A program made the translations under genes and the position numbers. This document shows, in pieces, positions 34,800 through 43,839 of a stretch of 64,000 bases of DNA (the first letter of the stretch is position 1; each line of letters begins with the position of its first letter). This stretch comes from JAMXLG01 sp963818925 (lineage in GTDB: Bacteria > Vulcanimicrobiota > Vulcanimicrobiia > Vulcanimicrobiales > Vulcanimicrobiaceae). Location: contig CAWFTN010000001.1 of assembly GCA_963818925.1 (NCBI GenBank), positions 3,100,001-3,164,000 on the forward strand, given 5' to 3'. A model generated the notes under the pieces. It was not told the DNA's origin and did no database searches. It saw only the letters and a list, made by a program, of their open reading frames with translations.

Positions 34800-35471
34800 C
34801 TAGCGTCCTTTCCATCCCCACTCGAGGAGCGGCATCGCGTCTTTCGCGAACGACACGATGCGCTGCACCAGGTTTGCAGACTGCACATCGTCCGGTTCGA
34901 GCGGTTGCGATACCACGTACGATTTCCGCTTCACGTACTCCGCGATTGATTGGTCAACGTTCTCGAATCCGCGCGGCAAACGTGTAAGGGTCTCGCCGGC
35001 ACGCATTGACAATCCGGCGCGCTCCACCTTCGCAACGATCGCGCGAAATGATTTCGGATCGCGTGCGATTGCGACTCGTAGCTCGCGCAGCAACTCCTTA
35101 TCCGGCATGTGAAAGCCGGCGGCGAGAAACGGTTCGGCGGGATCGATGTGGATATAGAGGACGCCCGGCGCGCTGCGGTCGCCGTGGCGGTACAACACGG
35201 CTGAGGCGTGCGTCTTATAGGGTGATTTGTCGGGCGAGAAGCGCGTGTCGCGATAAATACGGAACGAGAGCCGCCGTGGATCGCTCGCGAACGGAACGCC
35301 CTTTATGCGAAGCGCGTCGTTTACGGCGGCAACGAGCGCGTGCAGCGGTTCCTGGACAGTCTCCAGATACACCGCCTTGCGCTCGTTGAACCACGCGCGA
35401 TCGTTATTCTTCGCAAGTTGTTTGAGAAACCGGAGCCCGGTAACGGGGAAACCTCCAAAGCTTCCTGTCAT
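34800..35471 (-). CDS. DUF2461 (TIGR02453) family protein
   Basis: 223 residues. ATG 35471 gives MTGSFGGFPVTGLRFLKQLA; the ATG overlaps the stop of the preceding gene (GGATGACA), which fixes the start. Family motifs: NNDRAWFNERKAVY, RIYRDTRFSPDKSPYKTHAS and YIHIDPAEPFLAAGFHMP. The function of the family is unknown; cytosolic. Confidence 0.9.
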   Translation of the reverse strand: MTGSFGGFPVTGLRFLKQLAKNNDRAWFNERKAVYLETVQEPLHALVAAVNDALRIKGVPFASDPRRLSFRIYRDTRFSPDKSPYKTHASAVLYRHGDRSAPGVLYIHIDPAEPFLAAGFHMPDKELLRELRVAIARDPKSFRAIVAKVERAGLSMRAGETLTRLPRGFENVDQSIAEYVKRKSYVVSQPLEPDDVQSANLVQRIVSFAKDAMPLLEWGWKGR

Positions 35472-35986
35472 CCCGATTGCGGAATCGTGAGTCGTAGCGA
35501 GCGAAAGTGCAACGTGCTCGAGCACGTAGCGCATTGAACGATCACCTTCGTGGGCTTGTAGTCTTTATCGACGAGGAACATCGCGTTTTGCCTCGCCGCT
35601 GCGCCTTGAATAATATGCAGGTTGGACGGGATCACGTAGTTGCTCGGAATCTGGAACACAACGTCGTCTGCATCCGCGAGCGAATAGGTCAGGAGGTCGA
35701 TGAAATCGCTGTGCATTCCGTTACGCAGCAAGACATTCATTATCATGACTTTTTGATTGGGGCCGGGCAACATCTTTTCGGGGTGGTCGTCCGCCGTCGC
35801 GTCGCGAATCGACTGAACCGTGATACGCAGCACACCGTTGAAGATCGTGTCTCCGACGTTGCCCGCCACGGCGTTGACCTGATTTGCTCCACCCGGGACT
35901 GGAGTCGCCGTCGCTGCGGCGCCCGCAGCAGCCGCCGGAAGAGTGAATGTAAGTACCAGCAGCGCGAAGTTGCGAATATTCATCAT
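35468..35986 (-). CDS. Secreted DUF4352-like protein
   Basis: 172 residues: signal peptide MNIRNFALLVLTFTLPAAAA, then an immunoglobulin-like beta domain with VAGNVGDTIFNGVLRITVQS and NQKVMIMNVLLRNGMHSDFI, the style of DUF4352 accessory domains. Two Cys (CATC) near the C-terminus. It lies 17 bases after the multicopper oxidase, so it may be its periplasmic partner. Confidence 0.6.
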   Translation of the reverse strand: MMNIRNFALLVLTFTLPAAAAGAAATATPVPGGANQVNAVAGNVGDTIFNGVLRITVQSIRDATADDHPEKMLPGPNQKVMIMNVLLRNGMHSDFIDLLTYSLADADDVVFQIPSNYVIPSNLHIIQGAAARQNAMFLVDKDYKPTKVIVQCATCSSTLHFRSLRLTIPQSG

Positions 35987-36003
35987 CGTGCGATTGACCT
36001 CGC

Positions 36004-37065
36004 TTATGGAAGAGTGCGATACAGAGCAGCCATTCCGGCTTCTAAGTGAATGTTCACGTGGCAATGATACAGCCACGTTCCGGGATTGTCGGGAATCATG
36101 TCCGCGACGATCATTCCCATCGGAAAAACCTGTGCGCTGTCCGTCCGCATGCCGTTGATGAGGACCGTTTCGCCGTGCCAATGCGGTACGTGAAAGTCAA
36201 AGTCGCTCATTGTCGCCATGACGTACCAGCGCGTCCGTTCGCCTTTGCGCACGTCGAGGATCGGGCCGTTGCCGTCGATGAAGCCGTTGATAGTGAAAAG
36301 CGTGTTTGCATCGACGAATCCGTGCGCGCGTGAATGGATGCTTTCACCGTTTGCTTTCGCCATCTTCAGATTCTGCGAGAGCAGACGATTTTGGCTTTCG
36401 TCGAATTGGGCGAAAAGCGAAAATACTTCGCGACCGACGTCGACCGGCGATCCGTCGGGCTTGGCCGAGCCTTTGCGCGTCACGACAATCGGGCCGACGA
36501 GACCGGTATTGACGTCGCGCAATTCGTCTGTGTGCGAGTGATACATCCAGACAATCGACGTTTGGTCCATCGGTCCGGGACCCGCGCGATCCGGCACGTC
36601 AAAATGATACGTATACGTTGCGCCGGGTGCTACCGCGTCGCCGGGCTTCACCGCCGCATCGACGCCATCTCTATACGGTGCGCCTTCCGAAGTTTTGGTG
36701 TAGCGCAAACCGTGGACGTGGAAGCTCAGTGGAATCTGCGCGTTATTTTTGAAGACGATGACGACCGTATCGCCGACTTCGGCGTGAACGACCGGCCCAA
36801 GAATCCCCATGTATTGTTCGTTCGCCTGCCGCGGCGACATCGTAGAAAATGATCCGTCCGTATAGCCGTGATAGACGATCTTGCGGTACGAAAAGCCGAT
36901 TTGGTCCGGCTGTCTCTTGAGCCGGCTTCCATCGAGCACGTTGTGTCCGCTCGGAGCATAGTTCCAGAGTATATTGTCCGCAGCGATGTAATACGTTCGT
37001 TCCGCCGCAATGGCGGGCTGTGTTGATAACAGTACGAGAAGCGCGAATGCAATCCGTATAGGCAT
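36004..37065 (-). CDS. Multicopper oxidase, secreted
   Basis: 353 residues with signal peptide MPIRIAFALLVLLSTQPAIA. Copper motifs in order: SFHVHGL, WMYHSHTDE, FHVPHWHGE, and the terminal LYHCHVNIHLEAGM that holds the T1 and trinuclear ligands. Its size points to a two-domain-type enzyme, close to ceruloplasmin-like MCOs. It would oxidise metals or phenolics with O2 in the periplasm. The start at 37065 gives the signal peptide; the longer frame is rejected. Confidence 0.88.
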   Translation of the reverse strand: MPIRIAFALLVLLSTQPAIAAERTYYIAADNILWNYAPSGHNVLDGSRLKRQPDQIGFSYRKIVYHGYTDGSFSTMSPRQANEQYMGILGPVVHAEVGDTVVIVFKNNAQIPLSFHVHGLRYTKTSEGAPYRDGVDAAVKPGDAVAPGATYTYHFDVPDRAGPGPMDQTSIVWMYHSHTDELRDVNTGLVGPIVVTRKGSAKPDGSPVDVGREVFSLFAQFDESQNRLLSQNLKMAKANGESIHSRAHGFVDANTLFTINGFIDGNGPILDVRKGERTRWYVMATMSDFDFHVPHWHGETVLINGMRTDSAQVFPMGMIVADMIPDNPGTWLYHCHVNIHLEAGMAALYRTLP

Positions 37066-37259
37066 AATTACGTCCCAGTCGTTAGGCGCGCCGCGATGAA
37101 ATCGGCAATGTCGTGAACGCCCGTTACGAGGAGCCGCTTGCCGGTTCGGACTTCGTGAATGAAGCCGCGCCATGATGATCCACGGCTATCGGGTTCAGTA
37201 ACCCAAATGCGCAGGACGAATGTCAGTTCTCGCCGTTCGTCGTTCACGGCGAAACCGTA

Positions 37260-40200
37260 TCAGGTCGCCGTGCCGCTCGCGTGCCGAAGATCGCCCCAAT
37301 CGCCGTGCTGCGCCCGTCGAATCGACGCGAAGAACGGAAGTGCCTCGAAATAGTTGCGAAGTTCATCGTCGTCTATTGCAGCCAAGGACGAACGCGCGAC
37401 CTTCGCTGCTTGCGCGAGCGTCCCGGCACCGCGTGCGTCGCCGAATGCCGCGAGCACGCGCGCCGCAATCCACCACGGATACGGCGGAAAGACCGCGGCT
37501 TCGGACGCGCCGTGGTCGAGGGACAAAAACCGGTCGATCAGCGCCTTGGCAGCTTCGTCTTCTCCGTTCAGTGCGTGCGCAAGCGCCGCATCGACGAGGT
37601 CGCTGGCAGCGTCCGGCATTCGCCCGACAGACGTCTGAAGCGCGATACCCTCATCCATGTGTGCGATCGCGGCGTCGATTTCACCTAAATCGCGTTCCGC
37701 GGCGCCGAGATTTCCGAGCGCTTGCGCGCGAAACGCGGCGTGCTGCATTTCGCTCGCGAGCCCGAGCGCAGACATCGCCAACTGCTTTGCATTGGCGCTC
37801 TTGCGTTCCCAAAGCGCGATAAAACTCTGATTGAGCAGCGCTGCCGTTCTCGCGCGATCGTCTTTGAGCAGCGTCTGATACTCGAGTGCCCGCGCGTAAA
37901 ACCCGCGGCTCGCCGCGAAGTCGCCGCAACGTCCGTGCAGCATGCCCAGATTCATCAGCACGCGCGCGAGGCCGCGTCGGTCGCCGATCGACTCGAATGT
38001 TGCGGCGGCAATAGCATTCGCTTCGCGAGCTTCTCTCCATCGCGATAATCGCACCGCGGCGGATGCGGTATTTGCCTGCGCAAGCGCCTCGCCGACGAGG
38101 TCGCCGTGCATCCGGTGCAATTCGGCTGCTTCACGCGCGAGGCGGATGACGCGGTCAAAGCACTGTTGGGACATCGCGATTGCGACGCTCTGCATCAACG
38201 CCGCCGTTTTCGCGAACTCGTCGCCGCCCCGCTCGGCGATCGCGCGCGCTTCTTCCAACAACGTTTCGGCACGTTCGCTTTGTCCGGCGGCGACGTCGAT
38301 TTCGGCGAGCGCCGTTAAGCAGTCGACTTGCTCGCTCACGCTTCCGCACTCCGTGAGATAGCGAAGCGCGCTCTCCGCAAGCGGGCGCGCGACCGCGTAG
38401 GCTCCGATCGAGATTTCCAGCCACGCTTCGGCACAGTCTGCGATGCCGAGCCAGTGGTGATCGCCGGTACGGTGTCCGTACGCGCGAAGGCTTTGAATTG
38501 CTTCACGTCCGCGCTCGGAGTCCTGAGACGCGCGCGCCAATGCAATTCGTCGCTCCAGAAGAGCGCCTCGCAATTCGTCTGCGCAACGCCGGTCGAGCTC
38601 GTCCAAATCGCGTAGTTGCAGCTCGCGTTTTCCCAACCGCGCATTCGCGCGCTCTCGCAACAGGAGTAAATCTACTACCGCGCCCGGTTCTTCTATGCGC
38701 TCCAAAGCGAGCGTCGCATATCGTACGGTGTCCGCATGCGCGAACACGCCGGCCGCGACACGAGCAGCACGCGCATACCATGAGCCGGCCTTTGCCCTTT
38801 CTGCGCCCGCATCATAGTGGCGCGCGATTTCCGGCGCGGCGCGGTCCACGTGCGCAAGTTGCGTGCGTTCCAACGCGGCCGCGATACGGGCATGCAGCCT
38901 GGCTCGTTTGTCCGGATCGAGCGCCTCATAGAGAACGGACGCAATCAAGTGATGGGTGAAAACATATTCGAACCCGCCCGAACCCTCGATCTCGCGCACG
39001 ATATGCCGGTCGAGCAGCTCGTCGATACACCCTTGCGTTTCGGCATCACTCGCATGCGAAGCTAAACACACGGCGTCGAGGTCGAACGCATTGCCGCATG
39101 TTGCAGCCGTATCGGCGAGCCGCCGTGCGCCGTTCGAGAGCGAGGACAGACGCCGCTCGACGATGCGTGAGAGGCCCCCGGCGATGCGTTGACTCCCGGT
39201 CTCATACGATTCGCGGATCGCCTCACTGAGAAAAAGCGGATGACCTTCGCTCCGATCGAACAGCGCATCGCCGTGAAGTTCCTTGCCGTCGCGGTTCTCG
39301 AGATGCTCGAGGAGATAGTCGACGTCGGCTCGCGTCAAACGTCCAAGCGGAAGCCGAATCGCGAGGTGTTCGTCGCTCAGTTCGCGTTGCAACATCCGCA
39401 ACGGGTGTTCCGGCGGAATCTCGTCATCGCGCGCGGTCAGCACGATGAGCATCGGCAATCGCGCTGCCCGGCGCGCGAGCACGCGCAACAACGCGAGCGT
39501 CGGTTGTCCGGCCCAATGCGCGTCTTCAATAACAAGCAGCAGCGGCCGCGTCCGGGCAAGCGACGCGAACGATGAGATAACTGCGTCGAAGAGGCGTAGC
39601 TGCCCGTTTTCCGGCGCGACATCCGTCATGTGCGTGTGCGCCGGCGCACGATCTCGAAGTTCGGGCAATAATTCGGAGAGGATGCCGGCGCGTCCGTCGT
39701 CGCCGTGCAGCGCGTCAAGTAAGGGTACTGCGGTACGCAGCAGTTCTACGACGCATTGATACGGCATTTTTTCCGGCGAACTCGTGGTGCCGGCGAAGAC
39801 GCGGCCGCCCGAGTGCTCGACAGCGAGCGCAAACTCTGCAGCGAGGCGCGACTTCCCGATCCCCGACTCGCCTTCGATTACGACCAAACCGCCGTTACCC
39901 CGCGCCGCCCGTTCCCACGCATGATGCAATCGAGCAATTTCCCTCGAGCGCCCTGCGAACGCAAGCGTGTGGCTTTCGTTGCGGTATTGCCGCTCGACGC
40001 GGTCCAGCGAGGTCGGTAAGGGCTGCCCGGATGTCAGCGCGTCGCGAAGCGCGCGCGTCTCCGGCATGGGTTCGACGCGCAGTTCCTCGCGTGCGCACCG
40101 CGCGAATTTATCGAACTCCGCGATCGCGCCCGCCGTGTCGCCTGATTCGTACCGCGCCGCGATCAGGTGCCGTAAGATGTCTTCGCGCCAGGGATCGTCG

Positions 40201-40724
40201 GCGAGGAGCCGTCGCGCAAACCGAATCGCGTCGGCGTATCGACGATCGCCGCGCGAGCGCACGACGAGCGCCGTCAGTGCCTCGTGAAACGCGATGCGAA
40301 GGCGTTCGCGCTCTTCGATCACCCACTCATCGTAGAACTCAGGGAGAAGTTCGCCCGCGTAGGCGTCGACTGCGGCGGCGAGCGTCGCATCGCTGTTGCG
40401 CAAGCGGCGGAATTCGAGTACATCGGTTCGAGAATCGCAACCACCGTTCCACTGTATGCTCTCCGCATCGGCAACGATCCATGGCGGCGCGCGCGCCGGC
40501 AGCGCCTTTTGCGCCAGGTACAGATACCGGCGAAGTTCCTTTAGGGCATCGTCTTCCGGTAGATCGGGAAAAATCGTGAACGCAAGATGCTCGCGCGCGA
40601 CGGGAACGCCGTCATGCAAGACGAGGTACGCGAGCATCGCGAGTGATTTTGACGGTTTTGCGAGCTTGATCGAAGTGCCGTCTCGGTAGACTCGTGCCTG
40701 CCCGAACAGCTTGATCTCGAGCGT
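37260..40724 (-). CDS. SARP/BTAD regulator with AAA ATPase and TPR domains
   Basis: Up to 1154 residues. The first ATG (40637, 1125 residues) cuts off the first strands of the OmpR-type winged helix. Reading upstream in frame gives LEIKLFGQARVYRDGTSIKL directly before MLAYLVLH, which is the normal domain start, and the only initiation-like codon there is ACG at 40724, overlapping the preceding stop as TAACG. Numbering from the ATG: BTAD about 66-200, Walker A GESGIGKS 256-263, Walker B LLLVIEDAHWAG, then a long TPR-like helical C-terminus. A MalT/AfsR-type signal-integrating transcription factor. Confidence 0.85.
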   Translation of the reverse strand, partial: TLEIKLFGQARVYRDGTSIKLAKPSKSLAMLAYLVLHDGVPVAREHLAFTIFPDLPEDDALKELRRYLYLAQKALPARAPPWIVADAESIQWNGGCDSRTDVLEFRRLRNSDATLAAAVDAYAGELLPEFYDEWVIEERERLRIAFHEALTALVVRSRGDRRYADAIRFARRLLADDPWREDILRHLIAARYESGDTAGAIAEFDKFARCAREELRVEPMPETRALRDALTSGQPLPTSLDRVERQYRNESHTLAFAGRSREIARLHHAWERAARGNGGLVVIEGESGIGKSRLAAEFALAVEHSGGRVFAGTTSSPEKMPYQCVVELLRTAVPLLDALHGDDGRAGILSELLPELRDRAPAHTHMTDVAPENGQLRLFDAVISSFASLARTRPLLLVIEDAHWAGQPTLALLRVLARRAARLPMLIVLTARDDEIPPEHPLRMLQRELSDEHLAIRLPLGRLTRADVDYLLEHLENRDGKELHGDALFDRSEGHPLFLSEAIRESYETGSQRIAGGLSRIVERRLSSLSNGARRLADTAATCGNAFDLDAVCLASHASDAETQGCIDELLDRHIVREIEGSGGFEYVFTHHLIASVLYEALDPDKRARLHARIAAALERTQLAHVDRAAPEIARHYDAGAERAKAGSWYARAARVAAGVFAHADTVRYATLALERIEEPGAVVDLLLLRERANARLGKRELQLRDLDELDRRCADELRGALLERRIALARASQDSERGREAIQSLRAYGHRTGDHHWLGIADCAEAWLEISIGAYAVARPLAESALRYLTECGSVSEQVDCLTALAEIDVAAGQSERAETLLEEARAIAERGGDEFAKTAALMQSVAIAMSQQCFDRVIRLAREAAELHRMHGDLVGEALAQANTASAAVRLSRWREAREANAIAAATFESIGDRRGLARVLMNLGMLHGRCGDFAASRGFYARALEYQTLLKDDRARTAALLNQSFIALWERKSANAKQLAMSALGLASEMQHAAFRAQALGNLGAAERDLGEIDAAIAHMDEGIALQTSVGRMPDAASDLVDAALAHALNGEDEAAKALIDRFLSLDHGASEAAVFPPYPWWIAARVLAAFGDARGAGTLAQAAKVARSSLAAIDDDELRNYFEALPFFASIRRAQHGDWGDLRHASGTAT

Positions 40725-41503
40725 TACTGGTCTCCGAAAAGATTTTTCAGAACCGAAGCTGCAACGCCGCCTGCGACACCGCCGGTGACTCCCGTTTGCG
40801 CAGCCGTTTGCACTTCTTGCTTACCGATGTACGGAAGTAATGCATGCGCAAGGTTCGGCATCGTGAGCGTTTGCAGCCACACTTTACCGGGACCGGTCAA
40901 ACGCGCGATGAACAAGCCGTCGCCACCGAAGATCGCATTCATCACGCCGCGCATGAATGTGATGTCGAAGTTGACGCTTGCTTCGAACATGCCGATGTGA
41001 CCCGGATGGGCCTGAATCGATTCGCCCGGTGCAAGATCGTACGTCACGATTTCGCCGCCGAGCTCGACCCATGCAGTACACGTACCACCCAGACGTTGCA
41101 GAATGAAGCCGTTGCCGCCGAAGATACCGGCACCGAGCGAGCGCTGAAATCCCATGTTCAACTCGACGCCGTGGGTCGCGCATAAGAAGCCGTGCCGGTG
41201 AATCATGTACTCGCGTCCCGGTTGCACGTCGACTTGCATTATTTGGCCGGGAACTTTTGCCGCAAAGGCGATGAGGCCGTTTCCGCTCTGGGCGAAATAC
41301 TCGGTCATGAAGATTCCGCCGCCCGACAAGGCGCGACCGATGACGCCCATGACGCCTTTAGCGCCCGCGGTCATCGCGGTCGTATTCAATTGAACGTTGT
41401 CCGTCATCCAGGAGAATTCGCCGGGCTCGGCCACGATTTTATCGCCCGGCTCGAGACCAACTTCAAGAACGGGTAATGTCGTACCGGTAATTTTTGTCTT
41501 CAT
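40724..41503 (-). CDS. AIM24/TIGR00266 family protein
   Basis: 259 residues. MKTKITGTTLPVLEVGLEPG, EPGEFSWMTDNVQLNT and GGGIFMTEYFAQSGNG are the family's conserved core, then a second beta-domain with AHPGHIGMFEASVNFDITF, and a Gly/Ala-rich C-terminus. Related to mitochondrial AIM24; biochemical role unknown. Overlaps the MFS gene by one base (TAATG) upstream and abuts the BTAD regulator downstream. Confidence 0.92.
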   Translation of the reverse strand: MKTKITGTTLPVLEVGLEPGDKIVAEPGEFSWMTDNVQLNTTAMTAGAKGVMGVIGRALSGGGIFMTEYFAQSGNGLIAFAAKVPGQIMQVDVQPGREYMIHRHGFLCATHGVELNMGFQRSLGAGIFGGNGFILQRLGGTCTAWVELGGEIVTYDLAPGESIQAHPGHIGMFEASVNFDITFMRGVMNAIFGGDGLFIARLTGPGKVWLQTLTMPNLAHALLPYIGKQEVQTAAQTGVTGGVAGGVAASVLKNLFGDQ

Positions 41504-42717
41504 TACACGAGCTCCTCAGCAGGCGGTGTGAGCACTGACTCATCGTTGAGGTCTTGACGTACTTTCGGTGCACGCAAAGAGTTTCGGATCCCGAGCACGA
41601 GCGCAATGGCCGACATGACCAACGGTTCGATGCTCGCGTACGGCGACCCATAGCGCGCAAGGAGTCCCGTCGAAACGGGCGGCGCAAGAATGCCGGAAAG
41701 CGAATCGAGCGAGGACGAGACGCCGAGGACCGTCCCTTGTTCCCGTTCCGTCGCCGCGTTAGAAATCATGGCCACCAAACCGTTGTTCGCGAATGCGCCG
41801 CCGATGGCGAAGAGCACCATCACCCCGGTCAGCGTGTAGATGTTGTGAACGAACGGTGCGATCGCAAATGCCGCGACGAGGAGCGCGAGGCCAAGCGAGG
41901 ACATAACGCGGTCGCCCAGTTTGTTCGAGGCTTTGCCGACGCCGACGCCGTTGATCACGACGTTCACAACCGCGAAGAGCGAGAAGTATTGCGTCGTTTG
42001 CACCACGCCGAAGTGGAGCTGGCCGGCCAAATACAGCGCAATTGCCGAATACCAGCCGTAGAGCGCAAGCGATAGCGCGAGTTTCTGCAGCAGCAACGGC
42101 GAGAATCGCGCGTTGGTAAACGTCGCGAAGATCTCGCGCATGCCAACGTGCTCCTGGTCGCGCTGCAGTTTCGAACGGGATTCGGGCAGCAGCCATATGG
42201 TCAGCACGAGCGTGAGAAACTGCAACGCCGACGCTGCCAAAAACGGCGCGGGAAAGCCGAACTTCGAGAAGAGTATTCCGCCGCCCGCCGGTCCGAACAC
42301 CATACCAGCGGCGAACGTCGCGCTGATCAAGCCGAACGCTTTTGCGCGTTGTTTCGGTTCCACGAGATCGGCGACGTAGGCTTGCGTGATGCCGATGTTT
42401 CCGCCGGAAACGCCTTCGATGATACGCGCGATGAAAACCCACGCGATGTTCGGCGCAAACGCAAGCATCGCCCATCCGATCGTCGCGCCGATTTGACTGA
42501 TAATCAAGACCGTTTTGCGTCCGACGCGGTCGGAGACGTTGCCCCAAATCGGTCCCGATATCAGTTGACAGAGCGAAAAGGTCGAGAGCAAGATGCCGAC
42601 CACGATCGCGCTCATGCCGAAATGCGTCACGAAATACGGCAAGATCGGAAGCAACATGCTGAATCCGATGATGTCGATAAACGTGATGCCGAGAATCGGC
42701 GCGAGTTTGCGGATCAT
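41503..42717 (-). CDS. MFS transporter, TetA-like
   Basis: 404 residues, 12 predicted TM helices. Motif A between TM2 and TM3 is present as GNVSDRVGRKTVLI, and TM1 FIDIIGFSMLLPILPYFVTHFG resembles TetA/multidrug antiporters. GVSGGNIGITQAYVADL corresponds to the TM4/5 region. Probably a proton-driven exporter; substrate unknown. Its start overlaps the HtrA stop by 4 bases. Confidence 0.85.
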   Translation of the reverse strand: MIRKLAPILGITFIDIIGFSMLLPILPYFVTHFGMSAIVVGILLSTFSLCQLISGPIWGNVSDRVGRKTVLIISQIGATIGWAMLAFAPNIAWVFIARIIEGVSGGNIGITQAYVADLVEPKQRAKAFGLISATFAAGMVFGPAGGGILFSKFGFPAPFLAASALQFLTLVLTIWLLPESRSKLQRDQEHVGMREIFATFTNARFSPLLLQKLALSLALYGWYSAIALYLAGQLHFGVVQTTQYFSLFAVVNVVINGVGVGKASNKLGDRVMSSLGLALLVAAFAIAPFVHNIYTLTGVMVLFAIGGAFANNGLVAMISNAATEREQGTVLGVSSSLDSLSGILAPPVSTGLLARYGSPYASIEPLVMSAIALVLGIRNSLRAPKVRQDLNDESVLTPPAEELV

Positions 42718-43673
42718 GCAGGCGATTCGACGGGAAGAATGATCGTCTCGAAGCGTTCGCCCTTACGCAGAACGTCGAGTTTGTAGGGACGTCGGAGATC
42801 GATGGACGTGAGGCGTTTGTGGAGGTCGTCGATTCCGAGAATGCGTTCGCCTTCAATTGCAAGAAGGACGTCGCCTTCTTGCAATCGAGCGGTCGATGCC
42901 GGACTGCCCGGTTCCACCGAACCGATCAGCACCGCGCGCGGATCGAGGAGTTCGAATCGCCGTGCCGCTGCGCGCGAAAGCGTGATATCTTGCCCGGCGA
43001 CGCCGAAGTATCCGCGCCGGACTTTGCCGTCGCGAATCAATAGGCTCGCGACGTGTGATGCGGTGTTGATTGCGATTGCAAAGCAGAGTCCTTGGCCCGG
43101 CAGCACCGCCGTGTTCACGCCGATCACTTCACCCGTGGCCGTGACGAGCGGCCCGCCGGAGTTTCCGGGATTGAGCGCCGCGTCGGTTTGGATGATGTTG
43201 TCCATCAAGCGCCCGGATTGGGAACGGAGGCTGCGGCCGAGCGCGCTGACGACGCCGGCGGTTACCGTATATGCGAGGCCGTACGGATTCCCGACGGCGA
43301 CGACAAGTTGACCCGGCCGTAAGGTTGAAGAATCGCCAAGCGACGCAGCGACAAGATCGGGTGCATCGATCCGAAGCACCGCAACATCGGTATGCGGATC
43401 GTCGCCGATGACTTGCGCCGGCAAGTCGCGTCCGTCGAGAAGCGCCACGCTGACGTGCTGCGCGTCGTGAACGACATGGCTGTTCGTTAGGACGAAGCCA
43501 TCGGGCGTGAAGACGAATCCGGAACCATTGCCGGACTGGCGTCCGTTACGCACATCGATCGCAACCACCGACGGGCTGACCCGTTCGGCAGCACCCGTAA
43601 CAGCTTCAGAATACGGGTCGAGCGCCTGTTCAGGCGCAACGGTGGTGTGCGAGATAAGTCTAAGTGCGGACAT
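42714..43673 (-). CDS. HtrA/DegP-type serine protease with PDZ domain
   Basis: 319 residues from ATG 43673. Catalytic triad His66 (TNSHVVHD), Asp96 (HTDVAVLRI) and Ser172 (NPGNSGGP). C-terminal PDZ from about 230 (GYFGVAGQDITL ... GSPASTARLQEGDVLLAI). No signal peptide or TM anchor is visible, unlike most HtrA proteins, so export is doubtful; an upstream ATG at 43700 adds only nine residues. Quality control protease. Confidence 0.9.
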   Translation of the reverse strand: MSALRLISHTTVAPEQALDPYSEAVTGAAERVSPSVVAIDVRNGRQSGNGSGFVFTPDGFVLTNSHVVHDAQHVSVALLDGRDLPAQVIGDDPHTDVAVLRIDAPDLVAASLGDSSTLRPGQLVVAVGNPYGLAYTVTAGVVSALGRSLRSQSGRLMDNIIQTDAALNPGNSGGPLVTATGEVIGVNTAVLPGQGLCFAIAINTASHVASLLIRDGKVRRGYFGVAGQDITLSRAAARRFELLDPRAVLIGSVEPGSPASTARLQEGDVLLAIEGERILGIDDLHKRLTSIDLRRPYKLDVLRKGERFETIILPVESPA

Positions 43674-43740
43674 CGTGGAAGCGCAAACCCCGAGGAACAC
43701 TGGGGAGTTTCACGAATCGACTCCGGCCGCGTTCATATGT

Positions 43741-43827
43741 GCTCAGGTGGCGGAATTGGTAGACGCGCTGGTTTCAGGTACCAGTGGTGGCAACATCGTG
43801 GGGGTTCGAGTCCCTTCCTGAGCACCA
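43741..43827 (+). tRNA. tRNA-Leu (anticodon CAG)
   Basis: Acceptor stem GCTCAGG (43741-43747) pairs with CCTGAGC (43817-43823), then A and an encoded CCA. Anticodon stem CTGGT/ACCAG (43768-43772 with 43780-43784) encloses TTCAGGT, giving anticodon CAG at 43775-43777. The D-arm (GAATTGGTAGACGC), long variable arm and T-arm GGGTTCGAGTCCC are typical of a leucine class II tRNA. Confidence 0.97.
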
Positions 43828-43839
43828 ACCCAAGAGAGC

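Noticed and set aside
34667..34888. 73-codon minus ORF below DUF2461
   Set aside because: Overlaps the DUF2461 3' end and a terminator; no family features.
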